From Paradevosia sp036499825 (lineage in GTDB: Bacteria; Pseudomonadota; Alphaproteobacteria; Rhizobiales; Devosiaceae), in assembly GCA_036499825.1 (NCBI GenBank), contig DASYCZ010000043.1:62001-126000 (forward strand): DNA of 64,000 nt, given 5' to 3'. The position numbers were made by a program, and so were the translations under genes. Below, in pieces: positions 43,781-51,635 of this stretch. Below the pieces are notes generated by a model, which saw only the letters and a program-made list of their open reading frames with translations, was not told the origin of the DNA and did no database searches. Numbering within the stretch: the first letter of the stretch is position 1; each line of letters begins with the position of its first letter.

Positions 43781-45051
43781 TGTCTGTGCGGCGCCTTGCG
43801 GATGAGTCGGTGCAGCCGGCGACTTTCGCGTTCTCAAACGACAATGAAACCTGGGCCCGCGCCAAGATGGCCGAGTACCCGGCAGGCCGCCAGCAATCGG
43901 CCGTGATCCCCATTCTGGCGCGCGCACAGGACCAGGATGGCTGGATCACCCGGGCGACGATCGAATATGTCGCCCGCCTGCTGTCGATGCCCTATATCCG
44001 CGTGCTGGAAGTCGCGACCTTCTATACGCAGTTCCAGTTGCAGCCGGTCGGCAGCCGCGCCCATATCCAGGTGTGCGGCACGACGCCCTGCATGCTGCGC
44101 GGCGCCGAAGACCTGATCGCCAGTTGCCAGCACAAGATCCACCACGATCCGCACCATCTCAATGGCGACGGCACGTTGTCGTGGGAAGAGGTCGAGTGCC
44201 TGGGCGCCTGCGTCAACGCCCCGATGGTCGCTATCGGGCATGACACTTACGAAGACCTGACGGCCGAGCGCTTCGAGGAAATCATCGATGCTTTCGCGGC
44301 CGGGAAGGGCGATACCATAAAGCCCGGCCCACAGGTGGAGCGCATGTTCGCTTCCGCCTTTGGGGGGCGGACGACCCTGCTCGAAAAGCCGAGCCGCACG
44401 CGCGAAAAGTTCGTGCCGCCACTGCCGCCCGACGCACAGCCTGCTGCGGCGCCGGCAGCGCCTGCGGCCGCTCCTGCTCTCGTCGCCACTGCGCCAGTCA
44501 AGGCCCAGGAACCGACCACGCCGGGCCGCAAGCGCAAGGTGAGCGAAGAGGCCGCACCCGCGCTCAAGGGGCCGACGCGAAGCCCGAAGGTAACACTCGC
44601 CAAGGCCGAAGCCGAGCGCACGCGCGCCAATGTCAGCGCCAAGGCTGACGGCCAACCCGCCCGCGCCATGCGCGAGGACGCGACCGGGGCGGAATCGCCC
44701 GCCGGCAAGGTCGATAGCGGCCGTCAGGCCGGCAAACCGCGCAAGGTTGCGCCCACCGGCAATACCCCGGATGCGGTCGCTGTGCCATTGTTCACTGCTC
44801 CGGCCGGTCAGCCGGACGATCTCAAGCTGATCTCGGGTGTCGGGCCCATCCTGGAAAAGACGCTGAACAGCCTCGGCATCACCCGCTACACGCAGGTCGC
44901 CTCGATGACGCCGGCCGAGATCGCCCAGGTCGAAGAACGGCTGAAATTCCGGGGCCGCGTCGAGCGCGATGATTGGTTGAAGCAGGCCGATGCGCTCGCC
45001 CGCGGCGGCGAGGCTGAATACATCCGCGTCTTCGGCAAGAAGCCACGCTAG
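43780..45051 (+). CDS. nuoE: NADH-quinone oxidoreductase subunit E with HhH-like C-terminal extension
   Basis: A 423-residue protein, more than twice the ~170 residues of E. coli NuoE. Residues 1-185 are the normal thioredoxin-like domain with the four ligands of the [2Fe-2S] cluster N1a: Cys99, Cys104, Cys140 and Cys144. Residues ~200-340 form a low-complexity Ala/Pro/Lys-rich linker. Residues ~346-423 form a helix-hairpin-helix-like domain (LKLISGVGPILEKTLNSLGI), of the kind found in DNA-binding and ribosome-linked proteins. Long NuoE proteins of this type occur in Rhizobiales, but the role of the tail is unknown. It is coupled to nuoD by TGATG. Confidence 0.95.
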   Translation: MSVRRLADESVQPATFAFSNDNETWARAKMAEYPAGRQQSAVIPILARAQDQDGWITRATIEYVARLLSMPYIRVLEVATFYTQFQLQPVGSRAHIQVCGTTPCMLRGAEDLIASCQHKIHHDPHHLNGDGTLSWEEVECLGACVNAPMVAIGHDTYEDLTAERFEEIIDAFAAGKGDTIKPGPQVERMFASAFGGRTTLLEKPSRTREKFVPPLPPDAQPAAAPAAPAAAPALVATAPVKAQEPTTPGRKRKVSEEAAPALKGPTRSPKVTLAKAEAERTRANVSAKADGQPARAMREDATGAESPAGKVDSGRQAGKPRKVAPTGNTPDAVAVPLFTAPAGQPDDLKLISGVGPILEKTLNSLGITRYTQVASMTPAEIAQVEERLKFRGRVERDDWLKQADALARGGEAEYIRVFGKKPR

Positions 45052-45062
45052 GAGGGTGACAG

Positions 45063-46370
45063 ATGCTCGCAGATAAAGACCGCATTTTCACCAATCTGTA
45101 CGGCCAGGGCGACTGGGGACTCAAGGGCGCGCGCGAGCGCGGCGCCTGGGAAGGCACCAGGGACTTCATCGATGCCGGCCGCGACTGGATAACCAACGAG
45201 GTCAAGGCCTCGGGCCTGCGCGGTCGTGGCGGGGCAGGGTTCCCCACGGCGTTGAAGTGGACCTTCATGCCCAAGGTTTCCGACGGCCGGCCACATTATC
45301 TTCTGGTCAATGCCGACGAGTCGGAACCCGGCACGTGCAAGGATCGCGAGATTCTGCGGCACGATCCGCACCATCTGGTCGAGGGTTGCCTGCTGGCCGC
45401 CCGAGCCATGGATGCGCATACGGCCTTTATCTATGTGCGCGGCGAGTTCATCCGAGAGCGGCACCACCTCGAGCAGGCGGTGCAGGAAGCCTATGACGCC
45501 AAGCTGATCGGCAAGAACAACATCCATGGTTGGGACCTTGAGATCATCGTCCACCATGGGGCCGGTGCCTATATCTGCGGCGAGGAAACCGCGCTGATGG
45601 AATCGCTGGAAGGCAAGAAGGGCCAGCCGCGCCTGAAGCCGCCATTCCCAGCCGGCATGGGTGTTTATGGCAACCCCACCACCGTCAACAATGTCGAATC
45701 CATCGCCGTGGTGCCGGAAATCCTCCGCCGCTCGGGCGCCTGGTTCGCCAGCTTCGGCCGCCCCAACAATACCGGGACTAAGCTGATGTGCGTGTCCGGC
45801 CACGTCAACCACCCGGCGACGTTCGAGGAATCGATGGGGATCGGTTTCGAGGAAATGATCGAAAGACATTGCGGCGGCATCCGCGGTGGTTGGGACAATC
45901 TGCTCGCCGTAATCCCCGGCGGCGCCTCGGTTCCTTGCGTGCCCGGTGAGAAAGTCCGCAACGCCGTCATGGATTTCGACGGCTTGCGTGAAGTCGGCTC
46001 TTCGCTCGGCACCGCAGCGGTGATCGTGATGGACAAATCCACCGACATCATCAAGGCCATCTGGCGCCTCTCGGCCTTTTACAAGCATGAGAGCTGCGGC
46101 CAGTGCACGCCCTGCCGGGAAGGCACGGGCTGGATGATGCGCGTCATGGAACGCATGGTCGAAGGCCGTGCCCAGAAGCGCGAGATCGATATGCTGTTCG
46201 AGGTTACCAAGCAGGTGGAGGGCCACACCATCTGTGCGCTTGGCGATGCCGCGGCGTGGCCCATCCAGGGTCTGATCCGTAACTTCCGGCCCGTCATCGA
46301 GGCGCGGATCGATGGCTATACCTACAATTCCACCTCCGACGGCGCCGTGCCGTCGGTGGCGGCGGAGTAA
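45063..46370 (+). CDS. nuoF: NADH-quinone oxidoreductase subunit F
   Basis: A 435-residue subunit (51-kDa family) that binds NADH and FMN and carries cluster N3. The segments GRGGAGFPTALKW and GAGAYICGEETALMESLEG form the nucleotide and flavin sites, and SCGQCTPCREG with the late ICALGDAAAWP supply the four [4Fe-4S] ligands. GGAGG precedes the ATG. A pentapeptide-repeat gene rather than nuoG follows after 4 bp. Confidence 0.97.
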   Translation: MLADKDRIFTNLYGQGDWGLKGARERGAWEGTRDFIDAGRDWITNEVKASGLRGRGGAGFPTALKWTFMPKVSDGRPHYLLVNADESEPGTCKDREILRHDPHHLVEGCLLAARAMDAHTAFIYVRGEFIRERHHLEQAVQEAYDAKLIGKNNIHGWDLEIIVHHGAGAYICGEETALMESLEGKKGQPRLKPPFPAGMGVYGNPTTVNNVESIAVVPEILRRSGAWFASFGRPNNTGTKLMCVSGHVNHPATFEESMGIGFEEMIERHCGGIRGGWDNLLAVIPGGASVPCVPGEKVRNAVMDFDGLREVGSSLGTAAVIVMDKSTDIIKAIWRLSAFYKHESCGQCTPCREGTGWMMRVMERMVEGRAQKREIDMLFEVTKQVEGHTICALGDAAAWPIQGLIRNFRPVIEARIDGYTYNSTSDGAVPSVAAE

Positions 46371-46374
46371 GCCG

Positions 46375-46740
46375 ATGATCGAGGTTCGTCAGCAGCGCGA
46401 AAGGCTCGAAGTGCGGGAGAGCATCGTCACCAATTCGGTGTTCGATGACGTCAATATTTCCAACAGCCACTTCAACAATGTGAACCTTTCGGGGGCCGAG
46501 TTCATCGGCATCAACCTGTCGAACGTTTCGGTCGACAACGCAAATGTCAGCAATCTCAGGGTCAACAACGTCAATCTGAGCAACGTCAAGATCAACAACG
46601 CCAACATGTCGAATGGCAAGATCAGCGATGCCAATCTTTCGGCCCTGTCGATCGAGGATTGTCTGCTCGATGGCGCCCGTATCGATGGTGTGCTGATCAC
46701 CGAGCTCTTCGCAGCCTATAACGCGCGCAAGGCGGACTAG
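46375..46740 (+). CDS. Pentapeptide-repeat protein inside the nuo operon
   Basis: A 121-residue protein. After a short charged N-terminus (1-16), residues ~17-106 form about 17-18 tandem pentapeptides whose middle residue is Leu, Ile, Val, Met or Phe (for example NLSNV, KINNA, NMSNG). This is a right-handed quadrilateral beta-helix, with many Asn and Ser on the turns. It has no signal peptide or membrane helix. It sits 4 bp after nuoF and 4 bp before nuoG on the same strand, so it is co-expressed with complex I. It is not one of the 14 canonical subunits. The role is unknown: an assembly factor, a structural accessory subunit or a DNA-mimic-like protein are possible. Confidence 0.88.
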   Translation: MIEVRQQRERLEVRESIVTNSVFDDVNISNSHFNNVNLSGAEFIGINLSNVSVDNANVSNLRVNNVNLSNVKINNANMSNGKISDANLSALSIEDCLLDGARIDGVLITELFAAYNARKAD

Positions 46741-46744
46741 AACC

Positions 46745-48850
46745 ATGGCAAATATCAAAGTCGACGGCCAACTGGTTGAAGTGCCCGATTATTATACGCT
46801 GATGCAGGCCGCCGAGGCTGCCGGCGCCGAGATCCCCCGCTTCTGCTACCACGAGCGTCTGTCGGTAGCGGGCAATTGCCGTATGTGCCTGGTCGAGGTG
46901 AAGGGTGGGCCACCCAAGCCGCAGGCCTCCTGCGCCATGTCGGTGAAAGACCTGCGTCCTGGCCCGAATGGCGAGCCGCCGGAGATGTTCACCAACACCC
47001 CGATGGTCAAGAAGGCGCGCGAAGGGGTGATGGAGTTCCTGCTCATCAACCATCCGCTGGATTGCCCGATCTGCGACCAGGGCGGTGAATGCGACTTGCA
47101 GGACCAGGCCATGGCCTACGGCGTCGACAAGAACCGCTATGCCGAAAACAAGCGCGCCGTCGAAGACAAGTATATCGGGCCGCTGGTGAAGACGTCGATG
47201 AACCGCTGCATTCACTGCACGCGTTGCGTTCGCTTCACCACCGAAGTCGCCGGCATCTCCGAGATGGGGCTGATCGGCCGCGGCGAAGACGCCGAAATCA
47301 CCACCTATCTTGAACAGGCGCTGACCAGCGAGCTGCAGGGCAACGTCATCGATTTGTGCCCGGTTGGCGCGCTGACTTCGCGGCCTTATGCCTTCGCGGC
47401 GCGGCCGTGGGAACTGGTCAAGACCGAATCCATCGATGTCATGGATGCCGTCGGCTCCAACATCCGGGTCGACAGCCGTGGCCGCGAAGTGATGCGCATC
47501 CTGCCGCGCGTGAATGAAGCCATCAACGAAGAGTGGATTTCCGACAAGACCCGCTTCGTCTGGGATGGCCTGAAGTCGCAGCGCCTCGACCAGCCTTATG
47601 TCCGCAAGGCCGGCAAGCTGAAGCCGGCGAGTTGGGAAGAAGCCTTTGCGGCGGTTGCCGTCCAGGTCAGGAAGGCCGGCAATCGCGTCGGTGCCATCGC
47701 CGGCGACCTCGCCGCCGTCGAGGAAATGTTCGCCCTCAAGGCGCTGCTCGCCTCACTCGGCTCGGGCAATACCGATGTGCGCCCGGCCATGTCGGGAATC
47801 GATCCGTCGATGCCGCGCAGCGCCTACATCTTCAACCCCACCATTGCGGGTATCGAAGAGGCTGACGCCATCCTGATCATCGGCGCCAATCCGCGCTACG
47901 AAGCCTCTGTGCTGAACGCTCGCATTCGCAAGAACTGGCGCGCCAAGGGCACGCCGATCGCTCTGATCGGGGCCCAGGCCGACCTGACCTACGCTTACGA
48001 ATATCTCGGTGAGAGCTTTGAGACACTGACCGGCCTCGCTGCCGGCAATGGCAGCTTCGCCGAAACCTGGGCCAAGGCCACCAAACCGCTGGTGATCGTC
48101 GGCGAAGGCGCCGTATCGCATGCTTCGCTCGGCAAGCAGCCGGGCCGCGACGTCATCGCGCTCGCCGCCAAACTCGCCACCAGCGGCGCCAATATCGCCG
48201 AGGGCTGGAACGGTTTCGGCATGCTGCACAATGCGGCGAGCCGCGTCGGCGGCATCGATATCGGCTTCACCCCGCATGACGGCGGCGTCTGTTCCGCCGA
48301 CCAGATCGCGGCGGCTGGCCGGAATGAGCTTGATGTGATGTTCCTGCTGGGCGCCGACGAATACGACATGTCGGCGATGGGCAAGGCCTTCGTGGTCTAT
48401 ATCGGCTCCCATGGCGATGCGGGCGCCCACCGCGCCGACGTCATCTTGCCGGCGGCGACCTATACCGAAAAAAGCGGCACCTACGTCAACACCGAGGGCA
48501 GGGTGCAGATGACCAACCGGGCCGTGTTTGCCCCCGGCGATGCCAAGGAAGATTGGGCCATCATCCGCGCGCTCTCTGCCGTCATCGGCAAGCCGCTGCC
48601 GTTCAACTCGCTGAACGAGCTGCGTGCTGCGATCTACGTGCAGTTCCCGCATCTGGCCCGTATCGACCAGATCGCCTCGGGCAGCGTCGCCGATGTCGCC
48701 AGGCTTGCCAGGGCCGGCATCAAGACCAAGTCGGCACACTTCGCCTCGCCTGTAGGCGACTTTTATCTCAGCAACCCGATTGCGCGGGCTTCGGCGGTGA
48801 TGGGCGAATGCTCCCAGCTTGCCGCCGGCCTCAAGCAGGCGGCGGAGTAG
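46745..48850 (+). CDS. nuoG: NADH-quinone oxidoreductase subunit G
   Basis: A 701-residue subunit (75-kDa family). The N-terminal [2Fe-2S] ligands are Cys34, Cys45, Cys48 and Cys63. The next motif, HPLDCPICDQGGECDLQ, holds the His-Cys3 and further Cys ligands, and CIHCTRCVRF with VCP-type LCPVGALTS supplies the following [4Fe-4S] cluster. The C-terminal half is the molybdopterin-oxidoreductase-like domain without its cofactor. It follows the pentapeptide gene by 4 bp. Confidence 0.97.
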   Translation: MANIKVDGQLVEVPDYYTLMQAAEAAGAEIPRFCYHERLSVAGNCRMCLVEVKGGPPKPQASCAMSVKDLRPGPNGEPPEMFTNTPMVKKAREGVMEFLLINHPLDCPICDQGGECDLQDQAMAYGVDKNRYAENKRAVEDKYIGPLVKTSMNRCIHCTRCVRFTTEVAGISEMGLIGRGEDAEITTYLEQALTSELQGNVIDLCPVGALTSRPYAFAARPWELVKTESIDVMDAVGSNIRVDSRGREVMRILPRVNEAINEEWISDKTRFVWDGLKSQRLDQPYVRKAGKLKPASWEEAFAAVAVQVRKAGNRVGAIAGDLAAVEEMFALKALLASLGSGNTDVRPAMSGIDPSMPRSAYIFNPTIAGIEEADAILIIGANPRYEASVLNARIRKNWRAKGTPIALIGAQADLTYAYEYLGESFETLTGLAAGNGSFAETWAKATKPLVIVGEGAVSHASLGKQPGRDVIALAAKLATSGANIAEGWNGFGMLHNAASRVGGIDIGFTPHDGGVCSADQIAAAGRNELDVMFLLGADEYDMSAMGKAFVVYIGSHGDAGAHRADVILPAATYTEKSGTYVNTEGRVQMTNRAVFAPGDAKEDWAIIRALSAVIGKPLPFNSLNELRAAIYVQFPHLARIDQIASGSVADVARLARAGIKTKSAHFASPVGDFYLSNPIARASAVMGECSQLAAGLKQAAE

Positions 48851-48859
48851 GGCAGGATA

Positions 48860-49957
48860 ATGGACGTCTTTCTTTCAGCCCTCGACTACCTGCTCGGCAT
48901 CCCGTTTTTCGGCTGGGGTGTCCAGATCGGCTTCATCTACAAGGCATTGCTTCTGCTCATCGTGCTGCTGCTGTTCACGGCGTTCATGCTGCTGACCGAC
49001 CGCAAGATCTGGGCCGCGGTGCAGCTCCGCAAGGGCCCCAATGTCGTCGGCCCCTTTGGCTTCCTGCAGAGCTTCGCCGACCTGTTCAAGTTCGTCTTCA
49101 AGGAACCGGTGATCCCGGCTGGCGCCGACAAGGTGGTGTTCCTGCTGGCGCCGCTGGTGACGGTGCTGCTGGCGCTGTCCGCCTGGGCCGTGATCCCCCT
49201 CAATGCCGGCTGGCCGCTGGCCAACATCAACGTCGGCATCCTCTATATCTTCGCCATCTCCTCGCTCGGCGTCTATGGCATCATCATGGGCGGTTGGGCT
49301 TCCAACTCGAAATATGCCTTTCTGGGCGCCCTGCGCTCGGCGGCGCAGATGGTTTCCTACGAAGTATCCATCGGTTTCGTCATCGTCACGGTGCTGCTCT
49401 GCGTCGGCTCGCTGAACCTCAGCGATATCGTCACCGCGCAATCGCAGATGGGCCTGGCCCATATGCTCGGGGTGCCATGGCTGTCGTTCCTCAACTGGTT
49501 CTGGCTGCCGCTGTTCCCGATGTTCATCATCTTCTTCATCTCGGCGCTGGCTGAAACCAACCGCCCGCCATTCGATTTGCCGGAAGCCGAATCCGAACTC
49601 GTCGCCGGCTTCATGGTCGAATACGGCTCGACCCCGTACATGATGTTTATGCTAGGCGAATACGTCTCGATCATCCTGATGTGCGCCATGACCACCATCC
49701 TGTTCCTGGGTGGCTGGGCTGCGCCCCTGGACCTGCCGCCGTTCAACTGGGTGCCGGGCATCATATGGTTCGTGGGGAAGCTGTGCCTGGTGTTCTTCAT
49801 GTTCGCCATGGTCAAGGCGTTCGTGCCGCGCTACCGCTATGACCAGCTTATGCGGATAGGCTGGAAGGTGTTCCTGCCGATCTCCCTGGTCATGATCCTC
49901 GTCGTCGCTTTCGTGCTCCAGTTCACCGGCTGGGGTTGGCATGGAGGGCTTGCGTGA
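48860..49957 (+). CDS. nuoH: NADH-quinone oxidoreductase subunit H
   Basis: A 365-residue membrane subunit with about eight helices, forming the entry to the quinone cavity. The conserved loops DRKIWAAVQLRKGPN, NSKYAFLGALRSAAQMVSYE and ALAETNRPPFDLPEAESELV are present. The stop overlaps the start of a small membrane-protein gene as TGATG. Confidence 0.97.
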   Translation: MDVFLSALDYLLGIPFFGWGVQIGFIYKALLLLIVLLLFTAFMLLTDRKIWAAVQLRKGPNVVGPFGFLQSFADLFKFVFKEPVIPAGADKVVFLLAPLVTVLLALSAWAVIPLNAGWPLANINVGILYIFAISSLGVYGIIMGGWASNSKYAFLGALRSAAQMVSYEVSIGFVIVTVLLCVGSLNLSDIVTAQSQMGLAHMLGVPWLSFLNWFWLPLFPMFIIFFISALAETNRPPFDLPEAESELVAGFMVEYGSTPYMMFMLGEYVSIILMCAMTTILFLGGWAAPLDLPPFNWVPGIIWFVGKLCLVFFMFAMVKAFVPRYRYDQLMRIGWKVFLPISLVMILVVAFVLQFTGWGWHGGLA

Positions 49958-50199
49958 TGCAGATGACCTTAGCTGCTGCGGCCGGCGCAGCCTTTGGAGC
50001 TGTCTTGTCGGCGGTGGCCAATTTAGCGCTCTCGCCTGTGGTGTTAAGGCAGAACAAGGCCCGCGCGGCCAGAACGGGCAAGTCGATAAGTGTAAAGCGC
50101 GATAGGGCATTGGTAGTCGCATACCGATATGTGATGCCTCCGTGCTTTATTGGGGGGGCCGCCCTAGCTTCTTCTGTTCAATTCGGAGGGCTTGTCTGA
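49957..50199 (+). CDS. Small two-helix membrane protein between nuoH and nuoI
   Basis: An 80-residue hypothetical protein. Helix 1 lies at about residues 3-32 (LAAAAGAAFGAVLSAVANLA), then a basic loop (RQNKARAARTGKSISVKRDR), then helix 2 at about 55-77. It is coupled at both ends: its ATG overlaps the nuoH stop (TGATG at 49955-49959), and its stop overlaps the nuoI start (TGATG at 50197-50201). GGAGG for nuoI lies inside it. Codon use differs from its neighbours, with TTA, ATA, GTA and AGG codons rare elsewhere in the operon. It is not a canonical complex I subunit and no family was recognised. It may be a lineage-specific accessory subunit or a recent insertion. Confidence 0.72.
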   Translation: MQMTLAAAAGAAFGAVLSAVANLALSPVVLRQNKARAARTGKSISVKRDRALVVAYRYVMPPCFIGGAALASSVQFGGLV

Positions 50200-50687
50200 T
50201 GCGCTTCGTCCAGTTCCTCAACTCGATGCTGCTGCGCGAGTTCGTGTCGACCTTCTTCCTGTCGATGCGCTACTTCTTCTCGCCCAAAAAGACCATCAAT
50301 TACCCCTTCGAGAAGGGGCATGTGAGCCCGCGCTTCCGTGGCGAGCATGCGCTGCGCCGCTATCCCAATGGCGAAGAGCGCTGCATCGCCTGCAAGCTCT
50401 GCGAGGCCATCTGCCCGGCACAGGCCATCACCATCGAGGCCGGTCCGCGCCAGAACGACGGCACCCGACGCACCATCCGCTACGACATCGACATGGTGAA
50501 GTGCATCTATTGCGGCTTCTGCCAGGAAGCCTGTCCGGTGGATGCGATCGTTGAAGGGCCGAACTTCGAATTCGCCACCGAAACCCGTGAAGAGTTGTAT
50601 TTCAGCAAGGAAAAGCTCCTCGCGAACGGCGACCGCTGGGAGCGCGAGATTGCGCGCAACATCGCGCTCGACGCGCCCTATCGCTAA
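50199..50687 (+). CDS. nuoI: NADH-quinone oxidoreductase subunit I
   Basis: A 162-residue ferredoxin-like subunit holding clusters N6a and N6b. Two [4Fe-4S] motifs are present: CIACKLCEAICPAQAI and CIYCGFCQEACPVDAI. An amphipathic N-terminal helix docks it to the membrane arm. The start at 50199 overlaps the small gene's stop. nuoJ follows after a few bases. Confidence 0.97.
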   Translation: MRFVQFLNSMLLREFVSTFFLSMRYFFSPKKTINYPFEKGHVSPRFRGEHALRRYPNGEERCIACKLCEAICPAQAITIEAGPRQNDGTRRTIRYDIDMVKCIYCGFCQEACPVDAIVEGPNFEFATETREELYFSKEKLLANGDRWEREIARNIALDAPYR

Positions 50688-50696
50688 GGACCGGTG

Positions 50697-51305
50697 ATGA
50701 CCCTGTCGCTTTTCTTCTTCTACGTGTTCTCGATCATCGCGGTGGCCTCGGCCGCCATGGTGATCTTCTCGCGTAACCCTGTGCATTCGGTGCTGTACCT
50801 GATCCTGGTGTTCGTCAACGCCGCGGGCCTGTTCATGCTGGCGGGCGCCGAGTTCTTGGCGCTGATCCTGATCGTGGTCTATGTCGGTGCCGTCGCCGTG
50901 CTGTTCCTGTTCGTCGTCATGATGCTCGACGTAGACTTCGCCGAGATGCGCAAGGGCCTGCTGCAATATGCGCCGATCGGCGTGGTGGTGGGTGTCATCC
51001 TGCTGCTCGAGCTGCTGCTCGTAGCCGGCACTTTCGTCATCTCGCCCGATATCGCCGGCAGCACCGTGGTGCCGATCGATGCCGGCATCGACAACACTCG
51101 TGCGCTCGGCCAGGTCATCTACACGCGCTACGTCTTCCTGTTCCAGACGGCAGGTGGCGTGCTGCTGGTCGCCATGATCGGCGCCATCGTGCTGACGCTC
51201 CAACATCGGGTCAACGCCAAGCGGCAGGATCCTGCCGTGCAGGCAAATCGCAAGCGCTCGGACGCCGTCGAGGTCGTTCAGGTTAAATCTGGTCAGGGGT
51301 TATAG
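50697..51305 (+). CDS. nuoJ: NADH-quinone oxidoreductase subunit J
   Basis: A 202-residue membrane subunit with five helices. The conserved helix-3 region ILIVVYVGAVAVLFLFVVMMLD, with the pi-bulge of complex I, is intact. The ATG at 50697 is preferred; the GTG codon directly upstream (50694) is also possible. The C-terminal tail of about 25 residues is basic and probably cytoplasmic. Confidence 0.96.
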   Translation: MTLSLFFFYVFSIIAVASAAMVIFSRNPVHSVLYLILVFVNAAGLFMLAGAEFLALILIVVYVGAVAVLFLFVVMMLDVDFAEMRKGLLQYAPIGVVVGVILLLELLLVAGTFVISPDIAGSTVVPIDAGIDNTRALGQVIYTRYVFLFQTAGGVLLVAMIGAIVLTLQHRVNAKRQDPAVQANRKRSDAVEVVQVKSGQGL

Positions 51306-51314
51306 GGGGTCCAA

Positions 51315-51629
51315 ATGGCTGTCGAGATCGGGCTCGGTCACTACCTGACCGTCGCGGCGATTCTGTTCACGCTCGGCGTGTTCGGGATCTTCCTCAATCG
51401 TAAGAACATCATCGTCATCCTGATGTCGGTAGAATTGATCCTGTTGGCGGTGAATCTCAACTTCGTCGCCTTTAGTGCTTCGCTGCACGACCTTGCCGGG
51501 CAGGTGTTCGCGCTGCTGATCCTCACCGTCGCGGCCGCCGAGGCAGCCATCGGCCTTGCCATCCTGGTGATCTTCTACCGTAACCGCGGCTCCATCGCGG
51601 TCGACGACGTCAATATGATGAAGGGCTGA
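51315..51629 (+). CDS. nuoK: NADH-quinone oxidoreductase subunit K
   Basis: A 104-residue membrane subunit with three helices, related to MrpC. The conserved glutamates of the proton path lie in VELILLAVNLNF and AAAEAAIGLAIL. It follows nuoJ by 9 bp, and nuoL begins 6 bp downstream. Confidence 0.96.
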   Translation: MAVEIGLGHYLTVAAILFTLGVFGIFLNRKNIIVILMSVELILLAVNLNFVAFSASLHDLAGQVFALLILTVAAAEAAIGLAILVIFYRNRGSIAVDDVNMMKG

Positions 51630-51635
51630 CCTGCG

